Source: Marinomonas aquimarina (GTDB lineage: Bacteria; Pseudomonadota; Gammaproteobacteria; Pseudomonadales; Marinomonadaceae). From it: a stretch of DNA of 64,000 bases. The notes beneath the pieces are model-generated. The model was given only the letters and a program-made list of their open reading frames with translations, ran no database searches and was not told the origin of the DNA. The stretch spans positions 1 to 64,000 of the forward strand of contig NZ_FLOC01000001.1 of assembly GCF_900089755.1 (NCBI RefSeq), read 5' to 3'. The stretch's first letter is position 1. Each line of letters opens with the position of its first letter. The position numbers were made by a program, and so were the translations under genes. Below, one piece after another: positions 27,345 through 40,380 of the stretch.

Positions 27345-28043
27345 CTATGAATTAACTGTTTGCTGAAGACTTAAAAGCGCCTGCGCAATGACCAGATCTT
27401 GCGGCACGGTAATTTTAAGATTGCTTGGCTCACCTTCAATCAAATCTGGCTGCCAGCCGATCAATTCCATCGCTGAGCTTTCATCGGTAATGGCAATGCC
27501 TTCTTCCAGCGCACTCGCGATGCCTTGGTAGAGCGCCATCAAGGGGAATTTCTGTGGCGTTTGTGCCTGCCAGATAACACTGCGATCCACGGTAGCGGTT
27601 GAACGTTGCTGTTCTGCCAGTTTCAGTGTGTCTTTACAAGGTATGGCCAGCAAAGCGCCTTGGTCTCCCGTGTGCGCCATAATGCGAGTTAACGCCTCGA
27701 CGGATACCAATGGTCGTGCCGCATCGTGTACCAAGACTGAATCTTCATCCGCCACACCAATCGCCATCAATACCTGTAGGCCGTTCAGCACGGTCTCCGA
27801 GCGCTCATCGCCACCATCAAAACGCACTACTTTCGTATTACCAGCCCACTCTGAGTGTTGCCAATATTCGTCTTCCGGACTTACCCCCACAGCAATCCCA
27901 GCGATTTGCGGGTGCTCGATAAATTTCTCAATGGTGCTATCAAGAATGGTTTTGCCATCAAGCATTAGGTATTGCTTAGGCTGTGCACTGGCCATGCGTT
28001 TGCCAACGCCAGCGGCTGGAATAATCACCCAAAACTGTGTCAT
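27345..28043 (-). CDS. ispD: 2-C-methyl-D-erythritol 4-phosphate cytidylyltransferase
   Basis: 232 residues. Transfers CMP from CTP to MEP. The nucleotide loop AAGVGKRM and the signature VLVHDAARPLV are present. Its ATG shares one base with the ftsB stop (TAATG), so translation is coupled. Confidence 0.96.
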   Translation of the reverse strand: MTQFWVIIPAAGVGKRMASAQPKQYLMLDGKTILDSTIEKFIEHPQIAGIAVGVSPEDEYWQHSEWAGNTKVVRFDGGDERSETVLNGLQVLMAIGVADEDSVLVHDAARPLVSVEALTRIMAHTGDQGALLAIPCKDTLKLAEQQRSTATVDRSVIWQAQTPQKFPLMALYQGIASALEEGIAITDESSAMELIGWQPDLIEGEPSNLKITVPQDLVIAQALLSLQQTVNS

Positions 28044-28321
28044 TACTTTTCTACTATTCGATAAAAGACTTCGCCGTCTTTAATGTATTGGAGTTCGGTC
28101 CGAACGTGTTCTTCGATGGCATCTTCACCACGACGCAGGTCACTGATTTGCGCGCGCAGGGCATCATTACGCACTTTGAGGCGCTTATTGATTTGCTCTT
28201 GGTATTCAATCTGCTTGGCAAGCTCTTCTTCACGCTTAACCCCCTGTTCTCCCCAATAGGTTTGGTAAAAGAAATAGGCAGACACGCTCACGAAGACGGC
28301 TAGGAAAATACGCAACATCAT
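28043..28321 (-). CDS. ftsB: Cell division protein FtsB
   Basis: 92 residues: short cytoplasmic N-terminus, one membrane helix (~3-20), then a periplasmic coiled coil (~28-65). It bridges FtsL and FtsQ in the divisome. Two consecutive ATG codons (28321 and 28318) begin the frame. Sits between eno and ispD as in most gammaproteobacteria. A terminator separates it from eno, so it needs its own promoter or read-through. Confidence 0.93.
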   Translation of the reverse strand: MMLRIFLAVFVSVSAYFFYQTYWGEQGVKREEELAKQIEYQEQINKRLKVRNDALRAQISDLRRGEDAIEEHVRTELQYIKDGEVFYRIVEK

Positions 28322-28375
28322 GTTGGACGATTCAGACTCTGGACAAATGAACGTCCATTATTTCGCGAAATGACG

Positions 28376-28415
28376 GAAAAAAAAATAGAAAAGGGAGAAC
28401 GAATGTTCTCCCTTT
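28376..28415 (-). terminator. Terminator after eno
   Basis: AAAGGGAGAAC (28390-28400), loop GAAT, GTTCTCCCTTT (28405-28415); reading leftward it continues into CTTTTCTATTTTTTTTT. Strong, and placed between eno and ftsB. Confidence 0.85.
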
Positions 28416-28432
28416 GATAAAGAGGCCGAAAA

Positions 28433-29773
<1,341 letters not shown>

Positions 29774-29779
29774 TTAAAT

Positions 29780-31520
<1,741 letters not shown>

Positions 31521-31597
31521 CGTAAAAGGGGACAAGATTTGTGCCTTTTGCAAGCAAGGACTGTGAACGGCGCGAAATAGCCCGATAAATGAGCCGT

Positions 31598-32556
31598 TTA
31601 AATATCCAACACCAAGCATTCACTGCGGGCACGGGAGCAACAGGGCATGATCAAATTGTTGGCCGCGCGTTCATCATTGGACAAAAAGGTGTCGCGATGA
31701 TCTGGCACCCCTTCCAACAGCCGTGTTAAACAGGTGCCACACCAGCCTTCCTCACATGAAATCGGAATATCGATGCCGTTCATCTCTAACGCTTCGGTAA
31801 TGCTGAGTCCCGCTGGCACGTCAAACACCTCACCGGTGCTGGCCAATTTCACTTGAAAAGCTTCGCGCGGCGCACTGTCCATTTCCGGTGAGCGCGGCGC
31901 AGCAAAGAACTCACGATGCAGTTTGACCTCAGGCCAACCTAGGCTGCGGGCTGTGTCGAGTACATGGTTGATGTAATCGCTGGGGCCACAGACATACAGT
32001 TCACGTTTATCCGGTAATGACTCCAGTATGGCTTTGATGTCTGCGCGGGTGCCCTGCTCTTGACTAAAATGAAAGGTTACCTTATCGGCAAATGGCGCCT
32101 GTTTTAACGTGTTATAGAAGGGTGCCTGTGAGGGATTTTTGGCCGAATAATGTAACTCGAAATCCGCGCCGCTTTTGGCCAGCATTTGCGCCATCGGAAT
32201 CAACGGCGTGACGCCAATCCCTGCCGCCATCAATAGGGCTGAGGCACGGGGATTTTTTAATAAAAAATGGTTCTGAGGAAGCTTGGACTGCAGCCGGTCA
32301 CCTACCTTAAGACCATGCAATTCAGTCGACCCTCCGCGTGACTCCCTTTCGAGCAGGACCGCAATCTCAAACTCTTTGCCAGTCGGCACAATGAGTAATG
32401 GCGTAACTTACCACTAGGTAGCTGCAACTCAATGTGCGCCCCCGCCTGATAAATTGGTAAAGGAGAACCATCCTCCTTGACCAACTCTAAACGAATCACA
32501 TCATCGGTTTCTTGAATGATGCGATTTACTATCAAATCCAAGGTAACAGCCTTCAC
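31598..32556 (-). pseudogene. Frameshifted PDR/VanB-type ferredoxin reductase
   Basis: Two overlapping frames make one protein of the phthalate-dioxygenase-reductase family. The first (from GTG 32556, AAGGAGAT upstream) carries the FMN domain up to GKLRHYSLC; the second, from about 32395 leftward, continues PTGKEFEIAVLLERESRGGS, the NAD domain (MAAGIGVTPLIPMAQML, ELYVCGPSDYI) and a plant-type 2Fe-2S domain (CEEGWCGTCLT...C). After HYSLC most homologs have about two more residues, so 1 or 7 bases seem missing near 32395. Such reductases feed electrons to Rieske oxygenases; none is adjacent. Real decay and a sequencing error both fit. Confidence 0.82.
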
Positions 32557-32621
32557 ACGATCTCCTTCCCTAAATCTTTACCATCGAGCTTAATATAAAG
32601 CCCCTTGCTGGTGGAAGGCAT
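32553..32621 (-). CDS. Possible 22-codon ORF coupled to the reductase, or gene remnant
   Basis: ATG 32621 follows GAGGGG with short spacing and runs 22 codons (ending KLDGKDLGKEIV) to a TGA that overlaps the reductase GTG as GTGTGA. The overlap suggests translational coupling. In another frame the same stretch reads EGVNAFHQQGALY, so it may instead be the decayed end of a lost upstream gene. Family unknown. Confidence 0.25.
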   Translation of the reverse strand: MPSTSKGLYIKLDGKDLGKEIV

Positions 32622-32640
32622 TCACCCCCTCGTTTAGCGA

Positions 32641-32934
32641 CTAATTAAAGGGCTCTCCTAACGGTACTTCCAAGACATTGGTTTCCCCGATCGGTTGCCC
32701 CACCATTTCGTCGTAAGCACTTTGATGACATAACACCATTTCATCGACGTGTTTATCATCGAACATGTGCTGCAAATCGAGCTTATTGTGACTGGTAACG
32801 AACTTACCCTTTTGATCGGTAATGTAGTGTTCCTCGCCATTAGATATGATCGATAACTGGTATAGATTTGACTCAAGAGAATGAATACAGACTTTCTCAA
32901 TGGTCGATATTTTTGCTAGCTCGGACAAAGTCAT
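32641..32934 (-). CDS. DUF6482-type protein of unknown function
   Basis: 97 residues, soluble, no signal peptide. The layout (LYQLSIISNGEEHYITDQKG, a middle linker, then HQSAYDEMVGQP) resembles short proteins annotated DUF6482 in pseudomonads and relatives; I am not certain of the family. ATG 32934 follows a GGAGG-type site (AGGAGGTTAGCGAA). It lies 85 bp before the broken reductase and diverges from the kinase gene at 32990. Confidence 0.65.
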   Translation of the reverse strand: MTLSELAKISTIEKVCIHSLESNLYQLSIISNGEEHYITDQKGKFVTSHNKLDLQHMFDDKHVDEMVLCHQSAYDEMVGQPIGETNVLEVPLGEPFN

Positions 32935-32989
32935 TTCGCTAACCTCCTATCATTAGCCCATTGTTAATACGCAACAATTCGCTGGCCGG

Positions 32990-33688
32990 ATGTGGACTTT
33001 TAAGATGATCCCAGAAAAATTACTGAATCAACTCGACCAATCTCCTTCTTATCAGACACTGCTGAAGAAGGTAGAGCAACTCATTGAGCAACACAGCGAC
33101 CGTTTAATCATTGCTATTGCAGGTCTTCCAGGCTCCGGCAAATCGACTATGGCAGATTACATCAGCCAACGCCTTAAGCAACAGCATTGCGAGCAGGTGA
33201 TCAGTGTAAGCCTAGACGGCTTTCATTATAGTAAAGCTCAGTTAAAACGCTTTGCCGACCCTGAAGCGGCGTTTGCTCGCCGTGGTGCTCCCTGGACCTT
33301 CGACAGCGCACAATTCTGTCTGCGCCTAGCCCAGTTCAAACAACAGCCACAGCAAACGCTGTATTGGCCAAGCTTTGATCATAGCCATGGGGACCCTATT
33401 GAAAATGATATTCGCATTACCAGCGATACCAAGGTTTTAATTGTTGAGGGGCTATATGTACTGCATCAGAAGCATGGCTTTGAAAAGGCACAAGCATGGA
33501 TCGATGAGAGCTGGTATATCGACCTAGACATTGACACGGCCATGCTACAATTAGCAAAACGCCACCAGCAAGCATGGGGGATAAGCGAAACCGAGGCACG
33601 GCAACGCATTGCACAAAATGATGCGCTGAACGCCCAAATTGCCGATCAAAGCCGAGTCTTTGCTGACCATATCATTCGTGTTGGGTGA
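32990..33688 (+). CDS. Nucleoside/nucleotide kinase-family P-loop protein
   Basis: 232 residues. Walker A is GLPGSGKST, with a DGFHY motif after strand 2 and LIVEGLYVLH as the Walker B/DE segment, as in uridine-kinase-like and fungal YFH7-type kinases. Substrate unknown: panthothenate kinase, uridine kinase or fructose kinase-like relatives share these motifs. Start uncertain: ATG 32990 and ATG 33005 both lack a strong ribosome site. Confidence 0.82.
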   Translation: MWTFKMIPEKLLNQLDQSPSYQTLLKKVEQLIEQHSDRLIIAIAGLPGSGKSTMADYISQRLKQQHCEQVISVSLDGFHYSKAQLKRFADPEAAFARRGAPWTFDSAQFCLRLAQFKQQPQQTLYWPSFDHSHGDPIENDIRITSDTKVLIVEGLYVLHQKHGFEKAQAWIDESWYIDLDIDTAMLQLAKRHQQAWGISETEARQRIAQNDALNAQIADQSRVFADHIIRVG

Positions 33689-33825
33689 GCGTTTTTGCCA
33701 GCGAAATCGCGACAATATTACATGGAATCTCATTTGGGATCGGACTATGGTCTAGTAACATTCATTCTGTGGCACTGCATGCCAAGGCCTATCCACCCAA
33801 TTATAACAAGAAGGAACAGCAATTT

Positions 33826-35064
33826 ATGATCGTGTCTTTTCTATACAAGAGAACCCTCATTGCCTCAACCATCGCCTTATCTGCTATTCAACTTCATGCC
33901 GCTGGCTTCCAGCTCAATGCACAGTCTGCCACAGGGCTAGGACGTGCCTTTGCGGGGGATGCCGCCATTGGCGACAACGCTTCGATCATTGCCCGTAACC
34001 CTGCCGGCATGTCACTGTTCGATCGCCCAGCCCTATCGGTTGGCGTAGAAACCATCACTACCGACATAGAAGTGAAAGACGCCACCTATGTTAATAATCT
34101 GAGCGCCAGCAGTGCCTCAGCAAACACTGACAATATTGGCGACACCTCCGTCGTACCAAGCTTTTATTACATTCACCCCGTTAACGATAAATTTGCTTGG
34201 GGGGTGAACGCTTACTCAAACTTCGGCACTAAAACAAAGTTTGATAACGGTTATGCGGGCTACGAATATGGTGGTAAAACCGATGTCACCAGCGCTAATT
34301 TTGGCGTGGTAGGCTCCTATAAAGTCAGTGAGCAGTTAACATTGGGCGCTGGTATTGATGCCGTCTATGGCGAAGGCACCTTTACCCGTCCTGCGAATCC
34401 GGCCATTGCTGGCGTGTATGGCATTGACAATGTACTCGAAATCGAAGCCGATGGCTGGGGCTTTGGTTACAATTTAGGGCTATTGTTTGAACTGGATCAG
34501 CAGCATCGCTTTGGTCTAGATTATCACTTTAGCCCAGACATTGATGCCGACGGTGAAGTCTATCGCTTTGGGGCCACCGCCACAAAACAGTCAGACACAG
34601 TGATCATGCCCTTACCGGACATTGCAGAGTTTTCGGGCTATCATCGCTTGGCACCAGAATATGCCTTACATTACAGCATTCAGTTTATTCGCTGGTCTGA
34701 GTTCAAAACACTCAGCGCCAACAATGCCGGCACCATCAACACTTATAACTGGCAAGATGCCTGGCACTACTCTATCGGCGGCACCTACTATATGGACAAT
34801 CAATGGGAGCTGCGCGCTGGCTACCTGTACGACACCAGTGCTCAAGCACAACGACGCTCCATCTCGGTTCCGGATTCCGACCGTCAATGGTTGTCGGCAG
34901 GGGTGACCTATAAACCTGATGACCAGAGCAGCATCGATTTTGGTGCCACCTACTTAATTGGGGAAGACGTGGCGGTGATGGAGAGCAACAGCGCTTCCAG
35001 TATCAGCGGCACAACCCATGCGGATGCACTGTTACTGGGACTGCAGTACAGCCGTTCATTCTAA
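33826..35064 (+). CDS. Outer-membrane protein of the OmpP1/FadL/TodX family
   Basis: About 412 residues from ATG 33826 (AAGGAACAG upstream). A signal peptide ends at LHA-AGFQLNAQSATGLGRAFAG, the standard FadL mature N-terminus, with NPAGMSLFD soon after. Alternating beta-strand pattern and a terminal aromatic (RSF) mark a 14-strand barrel that takes up long-chain fatty acids or other hydrophobic molecules. The frame extends back to 33685, but the extra residues are not coding-like. Ends in a terminator. Confidence 0.93.
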   Translation: MIVSFLYKRTLIASTIALSAIQLHAAGFQLNAQSATGLGRAFAGDAAIGDNASIIARNPAGMSLFDRPALSVGVETITTDIEVKDATYVNNLSASSASANTDNIGDTSVVPSFYYIHPVNDKFAWGVNAYSNFGTKTKFDNGYAGYEYGGKTDVTSANFGVVGSYKVSEQLTLGAGIDAVYGEGTFTRPANPAIAGVYGIDNVLEIEADGWGFGYNLGLLFELDQQHRFGLDYHFSPDIDADGEVYRFGATATKQSDTVIMPLPDIAEFSGYHRLAPEYALHYSIQFIRWSEFKTLSANNAGTINTYNWQDAWHYSIGGTYYMDNQWELRAGYLYDTSAQAQRRSISVPDSDRQWLSAGVTYKPDDQSSIDFGATYLIGEDVAVMESNSASSISGTTHADALLLGLQYSRSF

Positions 35065-35082
35065 GCACTGAGTAGGATACAC

Positions 35083-35111
35083 ATGCCCAGCTGGCGCTGG
35101 GCATTTTTATT
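35083..35111 (+). terminator. Terminator after the FadL-type gene
   Basis: ATGCCCAGC (35083-35091), loop TGGC, GCTGGGCAT (35096-35104), then TTTTTATTT. Sits against the 3' end of tilS. Confidence 0.87.
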
Positions 35112-36363
35112 TGACGGTTTGGCTACTGGGCCAAGGTAACTGGGTGTTACGTTGCCATCTGATTTGACCAGGCCAATCTGGGTGTTGCCAAAGGTCGCCA
35201 ATCGCCACCAACTCCCCCTCTGCATACAAATACGGCAATTGCTCACGCCACCAACTAGGCACTTGCTGACCTTGCAGCCATTTTTTCAACCAGCGATGCT
35301 TCCCGTTACTCAAGCGCAGTTGCGTATTTTCTGGGCGAGACTTCACAACCACCTCTTGGTCACACCAAATACGATCAAACGCCCGCTCTAGCCAAACACC
35401 AGCAGACACGCACTGTTCCATCACGGGTGGCACCTGGGGCAAGCGATACAGCACCTCTTTAAAGCGCACCAAACGATAGCCTTGGCTGCGGTATTCTGGC
35501 TGCTTATCTTGTGCACTAAAGAACATCTCAACCAGCGCCGTTTGCTGCTGCTGAGTCAATGAAATCCCTTGCTGATTTAGAAAAGCCGACAACCAAAAGC
35601 CCCGTTCGGACTCAGGTAGCCCGCTTAACAATAGACCACCATCTGCATGAATATAGCTCGCCAGCGCCTCTTCTACTAACCGCCCCAAGACACGACTTTC
35701 CGCCTGGATGCGCTCTGCACTTTGGGCAATTTGCTTAGCGATATTAGCCGTATTTTTCTGCCAAGGAGCGATCACTTGATGGCGTAAAAAGTTACGTCGA
35801 AAATGCACATCTTGATTGGACTCATCTTCTAGCCAGTTCAGTTGATGCCGCTGCGCATAGGCCTCAATCTCAGCTCGTGAGGTTTTAAGCAACGGTCGAT
35901 AAATATTGGCTAGGCCCAATGCTCGAGCTTCAGGAATCCCCTGTATACCGCGCCAACCACAGCCACGTTCTAAGCGAAACAACAAGGTCTCTGCTTGATC
36001 ATTCGCATGATGCCCTTGCAGCAAAACATCCCCAGCTGCAAGATAAGACGCAAACACTTGATAGCGTTTTTGCCGTGCCTGGTCCTCAATGGAAGCCGTT
36101 TGATCAATCTGTACCCGTTCACAATAAAACGGCACATCCCATTCTTGGCAAACCGCTTGGCAATGCCTCAGCCACTGATCTGCATTAACGCTTAACCCAT
36201 GATGGACATGCAGTGCTGCCAGCCGTTGATAAATTGACGCTGGTGCCTGATATCTGAGCAAATGCAGCAGCACGATAGAATCCATGCCGCCACTGAGCGC
36301 TAGCCACACTTTCCCCTGCTCACCGAGCAAGCTTTCTAGTCGTTGCCAATCAATGCCAATCAT
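35107..36363 (-). CDS. tilS: tRNA(Ile)-lysidine synthase
   Basis: 418 residues. Changes C34 of the CAU-anticodon isoleucine tRNA to lysidine. The PP-loop LSGGMDSIVLLHLL is near the N-terminus, with HHANDQAETLLFRLERGCGW and the substrate-binding and C-terminal domains after it. It lies downstream of tyrS, separated by a terminator. Confidence 0.95.
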   Translation of the reverse strand: MIGIDWQRLESLLGEQGKVWLALSGGMDSIVLLHLLRYQAPASIYQRLAALHVHHGLSVNADQWLRHCQAVCQEWDVPFYCERVQIDQTASIEDQARQKRYQVFASYLAAGDVLLQGHHANDQAETLLFRLERGCGWRGIQGIPEARALGLANIYRPLLKTSRAEIEAYAQRHQLNWLEDESNQDVHFRRNFLRHQVIAPWQKNTANIAKQIAQSAERIQAESRVLGRLVEEALASYIHADGGLLLSGLPESERGFWLSAFLNQQGISLTQQQQTALVEMFFSAQDKQPEYRSQGYRLVRFKEVLYRLPQVPPVMEQCVSAGVWLERAFDRIWCDQEVVVKSRPENTQLRLSNGKHRWLKKWLQGQQVPSWWREQLPYLYAEGELVAIGDLWQHPDWPGQIRWQRNTQLPWPSSQTVK

Positions 36364-36390
36364 GCACGATTCTCTGAAATATTTGCCATT

Positions 36391-36422
36391 TTAGAAAACA
36401 GAAAAGGCGCCGAAGCGCCTTT
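36391..36422 (-). terminator. Terminator after tyrS
   Basis: AAAGGCGC (36403-36410), loop CGAA, GCGCCTTT (36415-36422), then CTGTTTTC in the leftward direction. Confidence 0.8.
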
Positions 36423-36442
36423 AGAAGAATAAACCGGATGGC

Positions 36443-37747
36443 TTACAGTGCAAACAAGTGGTGTTTTTTCTTACCCAGTTTCACTAGGAAGTATTTACCG
36501 TAGTAGCCGTTCTCCGCTGTGAAGATATCCGCCGCAGCCATGTTATCTTCCATGCCTTTGGCAACACCGTTTACGAATACAGAGTTACGCTGTAGCGCGT
36601 CTTTTACTTGCTTACCGCTGGCCGCAAGACCTGCATCTGCTAGTAAAGAAGTCAGTGGTGTTTCTGCCAGATCAATACCTGCTAGAGAACTGCTTGGCAG
36701 GCCGTCTAGTTGGATTTGCTCTAAGTCTTGCTCGCTTAGCTGGTCAGTTTCGCCACTGAATAATGCTTGAGTGATACGTTCAGCTGCCGCTAGACCTTCT
36801 TCACTGTGCACTAGACGCGTTGCTTCACGGGCAAGGATCGCTTGTGCTTGTGGCTTACCACCGTTTTCTTGGTCGGCTTTTTCAATCGCTTCGATTTCTT
36901 CCACAGACAAGAAAGTAAAGTACTTAAGGAACTTGTACACGTCCGCATCCGCGGTACCCAACCAGAACTGGTAGAACGAGTACTGACTGGTCTTTTTAGG
37001 ATCAAGCCATACCGCACCGGATTCTGTCTTACCAAATTTCGTACCGTCCGACTTCGTTACTAGCGGTACCGTTAGACCGAATACCTGTGCTTGGTTTTGA
37101 CGACGAGAAAGGTCGATACCACCAACAATGTTGCCCCATTGGTCACTACCGCCCACTTGCAGCGTACAGTCGTACTGACGGTTCAGCTCAGCGAAGTCCA
37201 TACCTTGTAGCAAGGCGTAAGAGAACTCAGTGAAAGAGATACCTGCGCCTTCACGGTTCAAACGCTGCTGTACCGACTCTTTGTTGATCATGGCATTAAC
37301 AGAGAAGTGCTTACCGATTTCACGTAGGAAATCGATCACGTTCATGTTGCCGGTCCAGTCTAGGTTGTTGACCACACGCGCAGGGTTATCAACCCCTTCG
37401 AATGCTACGAACTGGCTTACTTGGCCTTTGATTTTGTCGGCCCAGCCAGCCACCACATCAGAAGTGTTCAGTGAACGCTCCGCGGCTTTAAAGCTTGGGT
37501 CACCGATCATGCCCGTTGCACCACCCACTAGGGCAATTGGGTTATGGCCTGCGTCTTGGCAACGCTTTAGCACCAATAGTGGTACAAGGTGACCAAGGTG
37601 TAAGCTGTCGGCGGTTGGATCGAAGCCACAATACAAAGTACGACGACCGGATGACAAGTGAGCGCGAAGCTCCTCTTCTGCTGTCATTTGAGCGATAAGC
37701 CCACGAGCCTGTAAGTCAGCTAATAGGTCGATGTTTTGTTGTGTCAT
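36443..37747 (-). CDS. tyrS: Tyrosyl-tRNA synthetase
   Basis: 434 residues, E. coli TyrRS-I type. Rossmann domain with [18 protein letters not shown] (the HIGH-equivalent), [12 protein letters not shown] (the KMSKS-equivalent KFGKT), and a C-terminal S4 domain ([14 protein letters not shown]). No T-box leader is present, as expected for a gammaproteobacterium. Divergent from the M23 peptidase with a very short gap. Confidence 0.97.
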   Translation of the reverse strand: MTQQNIDLLADLQARGLIAQMTAEEELRAHLSSGRRTLYCGFDPTADSLHLGHLVPLLVLKRCQDAGHNPIALVGGATGMIGDPSFKAAERSLNTSDVVAGWADKIKGQVSQFVAFEGVDNPARVVNNLDWTGNMNVIDFLREIGKHFSVNAMINKESVQQRLNREGAGISFTEFSYALLQGMDFAELNRQYDCTLQVGGSDQWGNIVGGIDLSRRQNQAQVFGLTVPLVTKSDGTKFGKTESGAVWLDPKKTSQYSFYQFWLGTADADVYKFLKYFTFLSVEEIEAIEKADQENGGKPQAQAILAREATRLVHSEEGLAAAERITQALFSGETDQLSEQDLEQIQLDGLPSSSLAGIDLAETPLTSLLADAGLAASGKQVKDALQRNSVFVNGVAKGMEDNMAAADIFTAENGYYGKYFLVKLGKKKHHLFAL

Positions 37748-37767
37748 TTTTACGATCCAAATCCTAA

Positions 37768-39174
37768 TTGAGTGAAAATAAATTGGCGTTCAATTATAGC
37801 CACTTAGTTGATAGGATTACACGGCTTTCTGTTGAAAATTGGACCTGTATATTGGACAAATCGTTGCTTTCTAAAAGCCTGCTTGGGGCTTCATTCACAT
37901 TATTAGTCGTTGGCGCTGGTCTCCTGCTTTGGCCAACCTCATGGCAGAGCAACGCCCCAGTCGCGCAGAGCAGCCCTACGCGCCAATCTGCTGGCCCCAT
38001 TGCCGACAAAGCCGATGTGCCATCCCCTGAGCATTTACAAGAAAGAAATCAGCCGCAAACACTGCAATCCACTACGGCTCTGTTACAGGCAGGGGATTCT
38101 CTGTCGCGTACCTTAAATCGCTTAGGGGTGAACAATCGCCAGATTGCCGAGTTACTACAGGTGGATGAGGAACAGGTACTGAGCAGCCTAAAACCCGGGC
38201 AACGACTGACTGCAGAAATTCTGACGCCAGCCAACGATCTGCAACGCCTAACGCTATCGGAAACTCGCGAACAGTCCCATGTGTTCACCCAAACGGATCA
38301 AGGCTTTCGCTACCAACTCCAGATTACGCCCATGGAAACCCTGTTGGCTTATAAAGAAGTTGTCATTCAAAATTCATTATTTGTCGACGGAGTGAATGCT
38401 GGCCTAAGCGATAAGTTGCTGGCACAGGTAACGGACATTTTTCGTTGGGATATCGACTTTGCCCTAGATGTACGTAAAGGCGACCGCTTTGCTTTGTTAT
38501 TCGAAGAGAAATACATTGATGGTGAAAAAGTCGCTACGGGCAACATCATCGCGGCGCAATTCGTCAACAATGGCCGTGTGTTTGAAGCCATCCGCTACCA
38601 AGCTGGAGAGCGCACCGACTACTTTACCCGCGATGGTTTATCACTGCGCCGTGCTTTTATTCGTTCCCCCGTCGATTTCACTCGGGTCTCGTCGCAGTTT
38701 AACCCGAACCGATTGCATCCGATCTTTAAAACCACACGCCCGCACCAAGGTGTCGATTACGCCGCGCCGACCAATACACCTGTCCAAAGTGCTGGGGACG
38801 GTAAGGTTTCTTTCGTTGGCGAAATGAAAGGCTATGGCAATACGGTGATCATCGATCATGGCCAAGGCTACACCACGCTTTACGCCCACCTTAACGGCTT
38901 TACGGACAACCTGATCGCAGGCCGCAACGTATCCCAAGGGGAAACCATCGCCTATGTTGGACAAACCGGCTGGGCCACTGGACCTCACCTGCATTATGAG
39001 TTTCGCATTAACGGCGCTTACAAGAACCCCGAGACGGTGGACATCCCTTACGATAGCCCCATGAGTAAAGAGGAGCTAATGGCCTTTTTGCCCTACGCAC
39101 AAATCCTGTCAAAGCGACTAAGAGGCTCGCACTCACGCGGCTTCTCTGAGTACTTAGCTCGTTTAGATCGCTGA
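37768..39174 (+). CDS. Membrane-anchored M23 metallopeptidase (OapA/MepM-like)
   Basis: 468 residues from TTG 37768. Membrane anchor ~36-56, a LysM/OapA-like domain (~98-170), and a C-terminal M23 domain with intact zinc site: [11 protein letters not shown] supplies His and Asp, and [15 protein letters not shown] the HxH. It should cut peptidoglycan cross-links (DD-endopeptidase), acting in the periplasm; contrast NlpD here, whose site is degenerate. The start is doubtful: only 20 bp separates the TTG from the tyrS ATG, and a TTG at 37852 with GGA eight bases upstream also fits. Confidence 0.88.
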   Translation: MSENKLAFNYSHLVDRITRLSVENWTCILDKSLLSKSLLGASFTLLVVGAGLLLWPTSWQSNAPVAQSSPTRQSAGPIADKADVPSPEHLQERNQPQTLQSTTALLQAGDSLSRTLNRLGVNNRQIAELLQVDEEQVLSSLKPGQRLTAEILTPANDLQRLTLSETREQSHVFTQTDQGFRYQLQITPMETLLAYKEVVIQNSLFVDGVNAGLSDKLLAQVTDIFRWDIDFALDVRKGDRFALLFEEKYIDGEKVATGNIIAAQFVNNGRVFEAIRYQAGERTDYFTRDGLSLRRAFIRSPVDFTRVSSQFNPNRLHPIFKTTRPHQGVDYAAPTNTPVQSAGDGKVSFVGEMKGYGNTVIIDHGQGYTTLYAHLNGFTDNLIAGRNVSQGETIAYVGQTGWATGPHLHYEFRINGAYKNPETVDIPYDSPMSKEELMAFLPYAQILSKRLRGSHSRGFSEYLARLDR

Positions 39175-39196
39175 ACTTGGACAAGTACAAAAACAA

Positions 39197-39221
39197 AAAA
39201 AGGCCGCATAGCGGCCTTTTT
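39197..39221. terminator. Bidirectional terminator between the M23 gene and trxA
   Basis: AAAAAGGCCGC, loop ATA, GCGGCCTTTTT with extra A upstream. Serves both convergent genes. Confidence 0.88.
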
Positions 39222-39239
39222 AATGTTGTTCGCAGCTAA

Positions 39240-39566
39240 TTAAAGCGCGCTAACAACGAATTCTACTAGCTGAGACTTAGATACCGCGCCTACTTTCGTT
39301 GCTGCCACTTCACCGCCTTTAATAACAAGCAGTGTTGGGATACCACGAACGTTGTATTTTGGTGCTGTTTCAGTGTTTTCATCAACGTTGATCTTAACCA
39401 CTTTTACACGGCCAGCGAACTCTTCCGCTACGTCTTCAAGCACTGGGGCGATCATTTTACAAGGACCACACCATGGCGCCCAAAAGTCTACGATCACTGG
39501 AAGATCAGATTTTAGAACTTCTTCTTCAAACTGAGCATCTGTTACGTTGATAATATTTTCGCTCAT
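39240..39566 (-). CDS. trxA: Thioredoxin 1
   Basis: 108 residues with the redox motif [11 protein letters not shown] and the cis-proline loop GIPTLLV. Cytoplasmic disulfide reductant. The usual neighbour rho is not here; about 100 bp lies upstream before the HAD gene. Confidence 0.97.
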   Translation of the reverse strand: MSENIINVTDAQFEEEVLKSDLPVIVDFWAPWCGPCKMIAPVLEDVAEEFAGRVKVVKINVDENTETAPKYNVRGIPTLLVIKGGEVAATKVGAVSKSQLVEFVVSAL

Positions 39567-39666
39567 CGCAATTTCCTTAAATTCGGTTATTCAGTTAATA
39601 GAGCTAGTGTAACACTAATCTCGTAACGGCAAAATCAGAATACTTAACTAGAACGATAGCAAAACG

Positions 39667-40380
39667 CTATAAGTTCATGTTCTCAATTAATGTAATCAGC
39701 TCAGGTAACGAATGCACTTCAGCGTCTGGTGTCGTGGCCCACTCTGAGCGCCAACGACGGGCACCATGACGGTTAAACCACACCGCACGCGCGCCAGCAT
39801 TGACGGCCCCTTGCACATCATCGATGGGGTGATCACCCACATGGATAATACGATCCATAGGCGTCTTGGTACGCTCAGATAAACGCGTAAAAATCTCTGG
39901 ATCTGGCTTGGCGATGCCTTCTTTATCGGCACGAATCACAGTACCAAAGTAGTGCTCTAGGGCAATATAAGGGTGATAGACATCGGCATTGCCATTGGTC
40001 AGCGCCGCCAACTCATAGCGCTCAGCCAGCTTAGTCAGCGTTGGGTGCACATCTGGGTATAGGTCAATACGTTGGCGCCAATCGTAAAACACATTAAACG
40101 CTTGTTCAGCGCGCTCTGCCGCTTCTTCCGCGGGCAAGCCATAACGCTGTAACGCCAATTTGTATTGCGCCAAACGTACTTTCGTCACATCGTGTTTGAT
40201 GTCTGGGTACAGCTCGTAGATCTCGTATTTGATCGGATCCATGGTCGGCGTGTAAAAACGCTCAGCAAATCCTGGGAAGTTGTCCTCGAACCACTTTTCC
40301 ATAGCATGCTCAGCACGCGTGAGAGTCGGATCCACATCCCAAAGGGTGTTATCGAGATCGAACGAAATAAGGGTTTTCAT
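39667..40380 (-). CDS. yigB: HAD-family phosphatase, YigB-like
   Basis: 237 residues. Nucleophile motif FDLDNTLWD, helical cap, LTNGNADV (motif II) and HVGDHPIDDVQGAVNAGA (motif IV). YigB relatives dephosphorylate FMN and the riboflavin precursor 5-amino-6-ribitylamino-uracil phosphate. It overlaps the end of the DUF484 gene by 4 bp (ATGA), where xerC normally lies between them. Confidence 0.9.
   Translation of the reverse strand: MKTLISFDLDNTLWDVDPTLTRAEHAMEKWFEDNFPGFAERFYTPTMDPIKYEIYELYPDIKHDVTKVRLAQYKLALQRYGLPAEEAAERAEQAFNVFYDWRQRIDLYPDVHPTLTKLAERYELAALTNGNADVYHPYIALEHYFGTVIRADKEGIAKPDPEIFTRLSERTKTPMDRIIHVGDHPIDDVQGAVNAGARAVWFNRHGARRWRSEWATTPDAEVHSLPELITLIENMNL

Noticed and set aside
37690..37770. 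T-box or similar leader for tyrS
   Set aside because: No specifier stem or T-box sequence; gap is only 20 bp.
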